Of a stretch of 44,646 bases of DNA, positions 8,427 through 15,747 are shown one piece after another. A model generated the notes under the pieces. It made no database searches and was not told the DNA's origin. It saw only the letters and a list, made by a program, of their open reading frames with translations. How positions within the stretch are numbered: position 1 is the first letter of the stretch; each line of letters begins with the position of its first letter. The position numbers and the translations under genes are program-made. Source of the stretch: Clostridium thailandense (lineage in GTDB: Bacteria > Bacillota > Clostridia > Clostridiales > Clostridiaceae); assembly GCF_019207025.1 (NCBI RefSeq), contig NZ_JAEEGC010000191.1:1-44646 (forward strand), in the 5' to 3' direction.

Positions 8427-9071
8427 ATGAAAAATTATAATAAAAACAATTATGAGCTATGCTGCGAAAATCTTTGCTTAGAATTTGCTAAACATGATCC
8501 AGAAGAAATGGCAAATAAAAGTGGTGCTAAATACGATTCTGAAAAAAAGGAATTTACATTAACTTATTTGAACAGAGATTATATAATTTCCTATCCACAG
8601 GGAAGTATTGAATTAAAAGATGATACACAAAGAGATTTATTTAGAAACGATATAATGAAGAAAATATTGATAATTAGCTATTTTCATAGATGTACTAAAG
8701 CTACTCTTCAAAATAAATGGGTATTATACAGAGAATTAGATGGAGCTTCTCTATATAACGTTTCAAGTGGTTTTACTACAAATAAGTTATCACAATTTTT
8801 TGGAGATAAAGGAGATCTTTTCTTAAAAGTTGGACATTCTATTAATGCAGAAAAAATACCTTTTGGAGATATAGGTCTAAAAATAACTGTATTCCCCAAT
8901 ATTTCTATAGCTTTAATTTTATGGCTAGCAGATGATGAATTAGAAGCCAATTCTAATATCTTGTATGACCCTTCAGTAGTAAAAGAACTACTTCCAGAAG
9001 ATATTGCATTGCTATCTTCTTTGTTAATTGATGAAGTGATTGAAATTGGTAAACAAATTTTAAAAGAATAA
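8427..9071 (+). CDS. DUF3786-family protein
   Basis: A 214-residue soluble protein. The latter part (FPNISIALILWLADDELEAN, then ILYDPSVVKELLPEDIALL) has the pattern I associate with DUF3786 proteins of anaerobes, often found near Fe-S or corrinoid redox enzymes; function unknown. Start ATG 8427 follows a TGAGGTATC site. It lies 13 bp after the ferredoxin-nitroreductase and is probably co-transcribed, which hints at a role with that enzyme. The N-terminal half (ENLCLEFAKHDPEEMANKSG) fits the same family. No catalytic motif was recognised. Confidence 0.65.
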   Translation: MKNYNKNNYELCCENLCLEFAKHDPEEMANKSGAKYDSEKKEFTLTYLNRDYIISYPQGSIELKDDTQRDLFRNDIMKKILIISYFHRCTKATLQNKWVLYRELDGASLYNVSSGFTTNKLSQFFGDKGDLFLKVGHSINAEKIPFGDIGLKITVFPNISIALILWLADDELEANSNILYDPSVVKELLPEDIALLSSLLIDEVIEIGKQILKE

Positions 9072-9106
9072 ATCAACTATAAATAGGTTTATTCCTTTAA
9101 TCAGAT

Positions 9107-9388
9107 GGCTGTTACCTCTACAAAGAACTATACCAGAAAGGAGAATTATATGCAGAGAGAGGTTACTAAAGCTGAAGGCACATATAAAAACTTTTTTTAT
9201 CAGTCTTAGTGAAGCATTTTAGAAAATCTTAGGACCTTTGATATGTTTGAGGCACGAGTTTATCAAAGGTTCTTAGATTTTCAAAATGCTGAACTTTAGA
9301 CTGATTAAAAGTTTTTATAGCGATGAAGCTTGGTAAACTCTCTCTGCGTATAATTCTCCTTTCAGTCATGTTTGTAAAGGCAACAGTC
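9107..9388. mobile_element. ~280-bp palindromic MITE-like element, copy 1
   Basis: The stretch folds on itself almost end to end. Positions 9136-9161 pair with 9338-9363 (26 bp, one G-T position), an inner arm pairs 9235-9243 with 9261-9269, and most of the sequence between is complementary with small bulges. The outer flank CTGTTACCTCTACAAA also pairs with TTTGTAAAGGCAACAG. There is no open frame of note. A non-autonomous element of this size with terminal inverted repeats is a MITE by definition; transposase source and target duplication are not evident. Part of it (9166-9192) recurs at 40253-40279 with 25 of 27 identical bases. Confidence 0.7.
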
Positions 9389-9407
9389 TTTTAATTTATG
9401 TATAATG

Positions 9408-9440
9408 ATATATTTTTATTGTAAAACAATAAAAATATAT
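9408..9440. promoter_or_regulatory. Perfect 15-bp inverted repeat at the DUF2975 promoter
   Basis: ATATATTTTTATTGT (9408-9422) is exactly complementary to 9426-9440 with a 3-nt centre. It abuts a candidate promoter TTGCAA (9440-9445) - 17 bp - TATTAT (9463-9468). Likely an operator for the HTH protein two genes on, or an upstream terminator; sequence alone cannot decide. Confidence 0.45.
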
Positions 9441-9504
9441 TGCAAAATAGAAAAAAGTATTATATTATGTATATGAAAAGATTTTATCAATAGGAGGAAG
9501 CCAA

Positions 9505-9984
9505 ATGAAAAATAATGCTTTAACATCCTTTTTAAAAATAAGCTTAGATATACTTATTGCTTTTGCGGCTATTGTATATTTTGTTATTATAGGAAGGTAT
9601 ATAATAAGACCTGACCTTTCTTCGATAAGAAGTATTATAACTTATTCTCTGTTTATCGTGGGAGGAGGAGGACTGTATGTCATTCTATTTAGTCTAAGAA
9701 AAATTGTTAGCACAGTTACTAACTCTAATCCATTTGTATATGAAAATGCTAAGAGAATAAGAAATATATCTATTGGATGTTTTATTATATCAGCAGGATA
9801 TGTGTTAAACTTTTTTATCAATACCCAATATAAAGATTTTTATATTGTATATATAGATAAAAAAGGAATTCATACAGATCTAGAATTCTTAATATTCTTT
9901 TTCGCAGGATGGATAATTTTAATACTTTCAGAGGTTTTTAGAAAAGCAATAGAAATTAAAGAAGAAAATGATTATACAATTTGA
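9505..9984 (+). CDS. DUF2975 membrane protein
   Basis: A 159-residue protein with four predicted membrane segments (near residues 12-30, 45-63, 90-108 and 128-146) and short loops, the layout of DUF2975 proteins. In Firmicutes these are typically encoded just upstream of a small YozG-type Xre regulator, as here: the next gene starts 11 bp after this stop. The pair is thought to form a membrane-linked regulatory unit; no biochemical role is established to my knowledge. ATG 9505 follows TAGGAGGAAG. An inverted repeat and a plausible promoter lie just upstream. Confidence 0.78.
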   Translation: MKNNALTSFLKISLDILIAFAAIVYFVIIGRYIIRPDLSSIRSIITYSLFIVGGGGLYVILFSLRKIVSTVTNSNPFVYENAKRIRNISIGCFIISAGYVLNFFINTQYKDFYIVYIDKKGIHTDLEFLIFFFAGWIILILSEVFRKAIEIKEENDYTI

Positions 9985-9995
9985 GGTGATTCAGT

Positions 9996-10214
9996 ATGGC
10001 TATTATAGTAAATCTTGATGTGATGATGGCGAAAAGAAAAATATCCTCTGGAGAACTTGCAAAGAAGATAGGAATAACTAATGCAAACTTATCTATATTA
10101 AAAACAGGTAAAGCTAAAGCTATAAGGTTCAGTACTTTAGAGGCTATATGCAAAGAACTCAACTGTCAGCCAGGAGATATTCTAGAGTTTACAGAGGAAG
10201 AGGTTTCAGAATAG
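9996..10214 (+). CDS. Small Xre/YozG-type helix-turn-helix regulator
   Basis: A 72-residue protein that is essentially one HTH domain: MAKRKISSGELAKKIG followed by ITNANLSILKTGKAKAIR and FSTLEAICKELNCQPGDIL. This is the hallmark order of YozG-like Cro/C1 proteins paired with DUF2975. ATG 9996 follows TTGAGGTGATTC. It is 11 bp downstream of the DUF2975 gene and 111 bp upstream of a DUF4173 gene. It probably binds the 15-bp inverted repeat upstream of the pair (inference). Confidence 0.85.
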   Translation: MAIIVNLDVMMAKRKISSGELAKKIGITNANLSILKTGKAKAIRFSTLEAICKELNCQPGDILEFTEEEVSE

Positions 10215-10235
10215 GAATAAAGTAAAAGTGAAATT

Positions 10236-10308
10236 TATACATAGATAAACACACCAGACATTTAACTTATCCTGGAGGACAAGTTAAATGTCGGCTTTGG
10301 GTGTCTAT
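10236..10308 (+). repeat. Dispersed intergenic repeat, copy B (strong hairpin)
   Basis: GACATTTAACTTATCC (10257-10272) pairs with 10277-10292 across a TGGA loop with one G-T pair. The outer parts (ATAGATAAACACACC, GGGTGTCTATA) pair imperfectly. The AAGTTAAATGTC arm is shared with copies at 6276 and 28165, and the ATAGATA...CACACCAGA left end with the copy at 11872. It lies between the HTH gene and the DUF4173 gene. Confidence 0.65.
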
Positions 10309-10325
10309 AAAGAAAGGAACTTGTT

Positions 10326-11861
10326 ATGGAAGATTATTTTAAAAGAAATGAAAAAATAAGTTTAATTGATAATACTGTAAGTGATATTGAAAAAACTAAA
10401 ATTTTAAGCTTTTCACTTATACTGGCAATATTTTTGGACAGATTTTTTATTGAGAAAGATGCAGGCGTATCTGTGCTAATATTTGTTATATTATGTTTGG
10501 GTATATTTTTATGCTCTGTAAAAGATAGGGGGAAGGCGTTAAATAATATAGTAAGCTTTGAAAAAAAGAATCTGATGAGAACTATAATTTTACTTTCTGT
10601 AATATTTATAGCAGGTACTTTTGCGTTGTTTTCCAATGAAGTTTTAGCTTTTTTAAACATAATTTTTGTTATTATAGGTTTTGCCTTTTATTGTGTTTTG
10701 AGCACTAATAAAAAAGATTTGGAAAAGATGTCTTATGTTAAAGCTGTTTTAAAAAGACTTATACCAAGAAGCTTTGAAAATACTCCCAAGCCTTTTGTTT
10801 TCTTAAATAAATTCATAAAGAGCAGGAAAAAGGTAGAGACAAATTCTGAAATTTACAAGGTTTTAAAAGGTATACTAATAGCATTGCCTGTGCTAGCTAT
10901 AATATTAGTACTTTTATCCTCAGCAGATATGATGTTTAGCTATTACTTAATTAGAATGTTCGGAATGTTCGGAGATATCAAGATTGCAAGTATAATATTA
11001 CACTCGGTAATTATTGTTGCTGCTTTTCTTTATATATTTGGATTCTTATGGAGTTTTAAATATGAAGGAATTTATGAGGATGTAAAAGAGGAGTGGTCTT
11101 TAAGATTTGAGGCCTTAACAATAATGCCTATATTTGTAATATTGAATATAGTCTATGTTTTATTTACTGCAGTTCAATTTTCATATTTATATGGAGGAGG
11201 AAATGCTCTACTTCCAGAAAATTTTACTTATGCTGAATATGCACGCAGGGGGTTTTTTGAACTAGTAACTGTAGCAATAATTAATTTTACTATAATTTTA
11301 TGTGCAATGAAATTTACAAAAAAACAAAATGGAAAAATTGAAAAGCTTAATAAAATTTTTATGAGTTTTCTTATAGTGTTTACTATAAACATGCTTTTTT
11401 CAGCACATTATAAAATGTCTCTTTACGAAGCTACTTATGGATATACCTATTTAAGAGTATTTGTTCATATTTTCATGCTGCTCATTTTCATACTTTTTAT
11501 AATAGTTTTTTTAGGTATATGGACAAGAAAAGTAGCGGTAGGGAAACTTTGTTTAATAACATCAGTTTTAATGTATGTGATATTAAATTATATCAATGTA
11601 GATATATTTATTGTAAAAAAGAATTTGGAATTATCGGGCAAAACTCAAAAACTGGATATGACTTATTTAGCTAACCTTTCTTATGATACAATTCCTTATA
11701 TGGTAGATTTTTGTTTAAATAACAACTCTGAAAAAAGTAATAATTTAAGAAGAGAACTTGAAGAGAAAAAAAGTATACTTTTAGATACAGACTATAATTG
11801 GTATGAATTTAATCTTTCTAGATACAAAGGAGAAAAAGCCTTGAAAAGATTAAATAAATAA
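10326..11861 (+). CDS. DUF4173 multi-pass membrane protein
   Basis: A 511-residue protein with about 12 hydrophobic segments. The middle (SSADMMFSYYLIRMFG) and the AEYARRGFFELVTVAIINF block are the recognisable core of DUF4173 proteins; the C-terminal ~100 residues are hydrophilic and helical. Function unknown. DUF4173 genes often occur next to DUF2975/YozG-like pairs in clostridia, which is the order here, so the three may form one stress- or envelope-related unit (inference). ATG 10326 follows AAGAAAGGAACTTGTT. A degenerate dispersed repeat follows the stop codon. Confidence 0.75.
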   Translation: MEDYFKRNEKISLIDNTVSDIEKTKILSFSLILAIFLDRFFIEKDAGVSVLIFVILCLGIFLCSVKDRGKALNNIVSFEKKNLMRTIILLSVIFIAGTFALFSNEVLAFLNIIFVIIGFAFYCVLSTNKKDLEKMSYVKAVLKRLIPRSFENTPKPFVFLNKFIKSRKKVETNSEIYKVLKGILIALPVLAIILVLLSSADMMFSYYLIRMFGMFGDIKIASIILHSVIIVAAFLYIFGFLWSFKYEGIYEDVKEEWSLRFEALTIMPIFVILNIVYVLFTAVQFSYLYGGGNALLPENFTYAEYARRGFFELVTVAIINFTIILCAMKFTKKQNGKIEKLNKIFMSFLIVFTINMLFSAHYKMSLYEATYGYTYLRVFVHIFMLLIFILFIIVFLGIWTRKVAVGKLCLITSVLMYVILNYINVDIFIVKKNLELSGKTQKLDMTYLANLSYDTIPYMVDFCLNNNSEKSNNLRRELEEKKSILLDTDYNWYEFNLSRYKGEKALKRLNK

Positions 11862-11871
11862 TTATAAATTA

Positions 11872-11920
11872 TATAGATATTCACACCAGAAAGCCTACTT
11901 TCGGCCGTGGTTGTCCATAT
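11872..11920 (+). repeat. Dispersed intergenic repeat, copy C
   Basis: CACACCAGAAAGCCTACTTT (11883-11902) continues directly into CGGCCGTGGTTGTCCATAT (11903-11921). The right half matches the copy at 29513-29538 (TCTACTTTCGGACATAG...) and, inverted, 40203-40228. The left end matches copy B. It lies just after the DUF4173 stop codon. Confidence 0.6.
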
Positions 11921-11950
11921 TTATTTAAGGGAAAAAAGTATATTAAGTTG

Positions 11951-11982
11951 TTGACATTGACCTCTAGGGCAAGGTTTATAAT
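11951..11982 (+). promoter_or_regulatory. MerR-type promoter of the eutS-eutP-eutS operon
   Basis: TTGACA (11951-11956) and TATAAT (11977-11982) are perfect sigma-A hexamers but are separated by 20 bp, too far for normal RNA polymerase. The spacer holds an ACCT...AGGT dyad (11960-11975). A 19-20 bp spacer with such a dyad is the established signature of promoters untwisted by MerR-family activators. No merR gene is in the window. Confidence 0.65.
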
Positions 11983-12037
11983 TAACTTATTGAAGCTTTT
12001 TATTAAAATAGAAAAGTTATAAATAGAGGTGACGCAA

Positions 12038-12421
12038 ATGAAAGATGAAAATTATGTTTTCCCGGAAAATAATGAGCAAGTGCGTATTGTTCAGGAAACG
12101 GTTGCAGGTAAGGAAATTACTTTAGCTCATATTATTGGTGGGCCACTACCTATTGTATATCAAAAGTTGGGGTTAAATCCTGATATAGATTATAGATCCT
12201 CAGCTATTGGCATTATGAATATGACGCCTCCTGAATCTGCTGTCATTGCATCTGATATTGCAGTTAAAAGTGGCAATGTTTATTTAGGATTTGCTGACCG
12301 ATTTAGTGGTACATTAATTGTTACTGGCGAACTTTCAGAAGTAAATGCGGCTATTACCGAAATTGTTGATTATTTTCATGATACATTAAGCTATGTTGTA
12401 TGCCCAATTACTAAAAGGTGA
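12038..12421 (+). CDS. eutS: EutS-type microcompartment shell protein (first copy)
   Basis: A 127-residue permuted BMC-domain protein. The segment TVAGKEITLAHIIG, the AIGIMNMTPPESAVIASDIA block, GFADRFSGTLIVTG and the C-terminal YVVCPITK match EutS/PduU along the full length. EutS is the circularly permuted BMC-H hexamer of ethanolamine-utilisation shells. Start ATG 12038 is preferred over GTG 12029, which is part of the GAGGTG ribosome binding site. It is the first gene after a MerR-type promoter and is followed after 4 bp by a eutP-like gene. No other BMC shell or signature enzyme gene occurs in the window. Confidence 0.9.
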   Translation: MKDENYVFPENNEQVRIVQETVAGKEITLAHIIGGPLPIVYQKLGLNPDIDYRSSAIGIMNMTPPESAVIASDIAVKSGNVYLGFADRFSGTLIVTGELSEVNAAITEIVDYFHDTLSYVVCPITKR

Positions 12422-12425
12422 TATT

Positions 12426-12914
12426 ATGCGAAAGTTGTTTTTATGCGGGAGAAGTGAGGCAGGCAAAACGTCCTTAACACAAGCTTTAAAGGGTGAGCCA
12501 GTCGTTTACCATAAGACACAGTATGTTAATCATTGGGATATTACTATAGATACACCAGGTGAATACGTTGAAAGTAAAAATTTAGCGTTGGCTCTTTGCT
12601 GCTTTTCCTATGAGGCAGATGTTATAGGATTACTCTGTGGTGCTAATGAACCTTTTAATCTATTTCCACCAGGTCTTCCAGCAGCCTGTAATCGTCCAAT
12701 AATTGGCATTATTACAAAGATTGATTGTATAGATGCCAATGTGCCTATGGTAAGTCAATGGTTAAAAGAAGCAGGCTGTGAAAAGATTTTTCCTGTTAGC
12801 AATATTACTGGTGAAGGAATGGATGAACTCAGACAATATTTAAATGAGGCAAAGGAAAGTTTATCCTTAGAAGAAATTATGAAAGCTCAAAAAATGGGCT
12901 TTAAGAAATGTTAA
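12426..12914 (+). CDS. eutP: EutP/PduV-family P-loop protein
   Basis: A 162-residue Ras-like P-loop protein. The Walker A is GRSEAGKT (residues 8-15), switch II is DTPGEY, the G4-type motif is TKID, and a G5-like PVSNITGEGMDELR follows, all in EutP/PduV order. Family members are microcompartment-associated; some EutP proteins have been reported to have acetate kinase activity. Start ATG 12426 uses AAAAGGTGAT at the end of the upstream eutS gene, so translation is probably coupled. It lies between two eutS paralogues, an unusual arrangement. Confidence 0.88.
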   Translation: MRKLFLCGRSEAGKTSLTQALKGEPVVYHKTQYVNHWDITIDTPGEYVESKNLALALCCFSYEADVIGLLCGANEPFNLFPPGLPAACNRPIIGIITKIDCIDANVPMVSQWLKEAGCEKIFPVSNITGEGMDELRQYLNEAKESLSLEEIMKAQKMGFKKC

Positions 12915-12991
12915 TAACAATTTAGCTTTTATACATAGAGAAAGACAAGTTTTTAGGTAAGTATAATTATGTAAAATGAAGGTGTATTAAA

Positions 12992-13423
12992 ATGACAGAA
13001 AAATTGACAAGACAGTTAGTAATGCAAAAGGTTTTTTCAAAGGCATATAAAAATTCAAAAGATGGTAAAGTTCGTGTTGTTCAAGTAGCTGTAGCTGGTA
13101 AGGAAATCACATTGGCTCATGTTATTGGGGTTTCTGATCAATCCGTTTATAAAAATTTAGGATTAGATATTGGCACTAATGCAGGTAAAGATTTTACAGG
13201 GATGTCCATTGGCATTATCAATATTACTCCACCAGAATCAACAGTAATTGCTGCAGACATTGCTGTTAAAAGTGCAGATGTCATGATTGGTTTCTTAGAT
13301 CGTTTTAGTGGTACATTAATTTTAACAGGTTCGCAGACAGAAATCAGAACATCAATTGAGGAAATTGTAAAATATTTTCGTGAAGCTCTTAAATATAAAA
13401 CTTGTTTAGTTACAGAAAGATAA
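12992..13423 (+). CDS. eutS: EutS-type microcompartment shell protein (second copy)
   Basis: A 143-residue paralogue of the first EutS, with the same order of blocks: VAVAGKEITLAHVIG, SIGIINITPPESTVIAADIA, GFLDRFSGTLILTG. It has about 16 extra N-terminal residues (MTEKLTRQLVMQKVFSKAYK) that are basic and helical and could be an interaction tail. ATG 12992 follows GAAGGTG. The 77-bp gap after eutP contains no obvious terminator, so the three genes probably share one transcript. Two divergent EutS paralogues could form mixed hexamers or separate shells; this is inference. Confidence 0.88.
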   Translation: MTEKLTRQLVMQKVFSKAYKNSKDGKVRVVQVAVAGKEITLAHVIGVSDQSVYKNLGLDIGTNAGKDFTGMSIGIINITPPESTVIAADIAVKSADVMIGFLDRFSGTLILTGSQTEIRTSIEEIVKYFREALKYKTCLVTER

Positions 13424-13619
13424 AGAAGGAAATTTATAAAGGTGTAAGCTATTTGAAATAGAGGATATTTTTAATAGTAAAATCTAATATTGCTTGACCA
13501 AAGCGCATAGCAGCCATAAGCACTATCATTCTATTGCAAACTGAGTATTACATAATCAAATAACATTGCTGCCTATTATATGAAAATCTTATAATTACTG
13601 AAAAAAACTGGTTTATATT

Positions 13620-13700
13620 ATACTATAAAATAGGTAACGATTTCATGGGCTGTTAAGTGCGGCAGCCCCACATTTTGTGCCTTGAGCACAGCGAAAGGAA
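13620..13700 (+). ncRNA. Structured 5' leader of the ABC importer, class unknown
   Basis: Immediately before the ABC operon are two clean GC-rich hairpins in an otherwise AT-rich gap: GGGCTG...CAGCCC (about 13647-13668) and TGTGC...GCACA (about 13676-13690). They are followed directly by the GAAAGGA ribosome binding site. This layout suits a translational riboswitch or protein-binding leader. I could not match it to the cobalamin, Moco/Wco, NiCo or other consensus I know. The remaining gap (13424-13620) shows no gene. Confidence 0.35.
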
Positions 13701-13711
13701 TGATAGTTAAT

Positions 13712-14737
13712 ATGCTAAAAAAAGGAATTTGCTTAGTCATGTCCGTATTACTATGTGTAGTTATATTGATTGGTTGTGGAAGTAAGGAGACTACTTCTGA
13801 AGCATCAAAAGCAATTGTGGTAACTGACCAGGCAGGACGTGAGGTTACCATAAAGAACCCCGTAAAACGTATTGTAAGTGGGTACTATATTTCTACATCA
13901 GCATGTCTTGCCCTGCAACTTAAAGATAAGCTTGTAGGTACAGAAGATAGAGGAAAACGTCCATTTTACAAATTATTTGGTTCTGATTTTAATGCGTTAC
14001 CTAATGTAGGAAGTGCAAAAGCATTTAATTTAGAAGGCTGTATCGCATTAAAACCTGATCTTGTAATATTGCCTACGAAGCTAAAGGATGCAGCAGAAAG
14101 TATGACGAAATTAGGTATTCCCGTCATATTGGTAAATCCAGAAAACAAGGAAAAACTTATTGAATGTTTAAATTTAATTGCAAAGGCTACTAGTACAGAG
14201 AAAACGGCGCAAAAGCTTATTGCTTACTATGAAGATTCTTCAACTAAAATGGAGAATTTAACAAAAGGTCTAAAAGGTAATGAAAAACCAGTAGTTTATA
14301 TGGGTGGGACAGGCTCTTATTTGACTACGGCTCCTGCAAATATGTATCAAGCTACATTAATTAATTTAGCAGGTGGTGTAAATGCAGGTAATTCATTAAA
14401 GGGAGATTCATGGACAAAGGTATCCTATGAGCAGATTCTTGCGATGAATCCTGATGTAATTATTATTCCATCAGAAGCAAATTATACAGCTAAGGATGTA
14501 CTCAGCGACCCACAATTATCAAAAGTGACTGCAGTAAAGAATGCTGCAGTATATCATATGCCTTCTGCTTTTGAGGCATGGGATTCACCAGTTCCTTCCT
14601 GTATATTAGGAAGCAAGTGGCTTTTATCTACCCTCCATAAAGATTTATATAGCTTTGACAACATGAAGAAAGATGCTTCTGAATTTTACAAGCAATTCTA
14701 TGGAATTACTATTGATGAAAAATTAATCACTAAGTAA
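13712..14737 (+). CDS. FecB/BtuF-type ABC substrate-binding lipoprotein
   Basis: A 341-residue exported lipoprotein. MLKKGICLVM is followed by a hydrophobic stretch and the lipobox LIGC with Cys22 as the lipid anchor. The body opens with VTDQAGREVTIKNPVKRIVS, typical of class III (siderophore, heme, cobalamin) binding proteins, and has the DLVILPTKLKDAAES, AYYEDSSTKM and LAMNPDVIIIPSE segments of both lobes. Start ATG 13712 is preferred (ribosome binding site GAAAGGA); ATG 13700 and TTG 13682 are too close to or upstream of it. It overlaps the permease start by one base. Metal-chelate, corrinoid or pterin-metal cargo are all possible. Confidence 0.88.
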   Translation: MLKKGICLVMSVLLCVVILIGCGSKETTSEASKAIVVTDQAGREVTIKNPVKRIVSGYYISTSACLALQLKDKLVGTEDRGKRPFYKLFGSDFNALPNVGSAKAFNLEGCIALKPDLVILPTKLKDAAESMTKLGIPVILVNPENKEKLIECLNLIAKATSTEKTAQKLIAYYEDSSTKMENLTKGLKGNEKPVVYMGGTGSYLTTAPANMYQATLINLAGGVNAGNSLKGDSWTKVSYEQILAMNPDVIIIPSEANYTAKDVLSDPQLSKVTAVKNAAVYHMPSAFEAWDSPVPSCILGSKWLLSTLHKDLYSFDNMKKDASEFYKQFYGITIDEKLITK

Positions 14738-15747
14738 TGGGATTTTATATGAATAGTAAAAAATTAAAAATTTCATTTGTTTTAATAGTGATTTCCATTT
14801 TTACTTCTTTTGTAATATCGATTTGTGTAGGAAAATATCCAATAACATTAGATGATATAAAAAACTTAATTCTTGGAAACTCAATTAATGAAATGAGCCG
14901 TAAAGTGTTTTTTACGCTGCGCCTTCCTCGAACTATTATGACACTTACAGCAGGTTTTGGCTTAGGAATGGCTGGAAGTGTATACCAGACAATTTTTCGT
15001 AATCCATTAGCATCACCGGATATAATCGGTGTATCAAGTGGTGCAAATCTTGGAGCAGCAGTAGCAATAATTTTTGTTGGAAATCAGATTAATTTAGTAG
15101 CAGGCAGTGCATTTATTGGTGGACTTATGGCAGTGTATGCGGTAACGTTACTAGTACACGTCACACAAAATAACAGCACTGCAACTTACGTTTTGGCGGG
15201 TATTGTTATAGCCTCTCTTTCACAATCAATTATTATGGTGTTGAAATTTTTCGCAGATCCTGAAAGTGAACTGGCTGCAATAGAATTTTGGTCTATGGGC
15301 AGCTTTGGAAGTGTTACTGACTTAAAATTGCAGGTAGTGCTTCCCATTATTCTTTTGGGTATTATAGTAGTTATTTTGTTTAGGCGTCAGATTTTCCTTC
15401 TTGCATTGAATGAGGATGAGAGCAGGATGCTGGGAGTGCGTGTTACATTAATTAGAGTTATCATTTTATCTTTTACAACTTTGGTGGTAGCAGCTATTGT
15501 TTCTATAACGGGGCTTATTGCTTTTATTGGGCTAATTGCTCCACATATAGGTAAATTAATTTTAAAAAGGCAAAACTTCACTACATGTATTTTTAGTGCT
15601 TGTGTAGGTAGCATTATTATGATGTTAGCTGATTGCTTGGCACGTACTTTATATACTGCTGAACTGCCAATTAGTATTCTTACAACATTTCTTGGAGTTC
15701 CTTTCCTTATTTATTTTATGTATCACAAAAAGGAGGAGCAAATATGA
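14737..15747 (+). CDS. FecCD/BtuC-type ABC permease
   Basis: A 336-residue membrane protein with about nine or ten segments. TLRLPRTIMTLTAGFGLGMA, the YQTIFRNPLASPDIIGVSSG block and the GLIAFIGLIAPHIGKLI EAA-like loop are diagnostic for the FecCD/BtuC permease family that forms a homodimer with the lipoprotein-captured substrate. ATG 14737 overlaps the TAA of the binding protein; ATG 14749 is an alternative. The last bases overlap the ATPase start (ATGA). The tight coupling shows one transporter. It carries a normal-length family core. Confidence 0.92.
   Translation: MGFYMNSKKLKISFVLIVISIFTSFVISICVGKYPITLDDIKNLILGNSINEMSRKVFFTLRLPRTIMTLTAGFGLGMAGSVYQTIFRNPLASPDIIGVSSGANLGAAVAIIFVGNQINLVAGSAFIGGLMAVYAVTLLVHVTQNNSTATYVLAGIVIASLSQSIIMVLKFFADPESELAAIEFWSMGSFGSVTDLKLQVVLPIILLGIIVVILFRRQIFLLALNEDESRMLGVRVTLIRVIILSFTTLVVAAIVSITGLIAFIGLIAPHIGKLILKRQNFTTCIFSACVGSIIMMLADCLARTLYTAELPISILTTFLGVPFLIYFMYHKKEEQI

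Noticed and set aside
9107..9388. CRISPR array or toxin-antitoxin RNA in the hairpin-rich gap
   Set aside because: There is one large palindrome, not evenly spaced direct repeats, and no small toxin ORF was seen.
12029..12037. GTG starts upstream of several ATGs (for example 12029, 4081, 22518, 40405, 41968)
   Set aside because: In each case the GTG is part of the AGGTG ribosome binding site and the ATG 6-12 bases on has normal spacing.
13500..13700. Cobalamin or Moco/Wco riboswitch upstream of the ABC importer
   Set aside because: The B12 box and the Moco conserved core could not be found; only generic hairpins are visible, so no class was assigned.
13682..13711. TTG 13682 or ATG 13700 as start of the binding protein
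   Set aside because: Both lie at or upstream of the GAAAGGA ribosome binding site; ATG 13712 gives a standard lipoprotein signal peptide.
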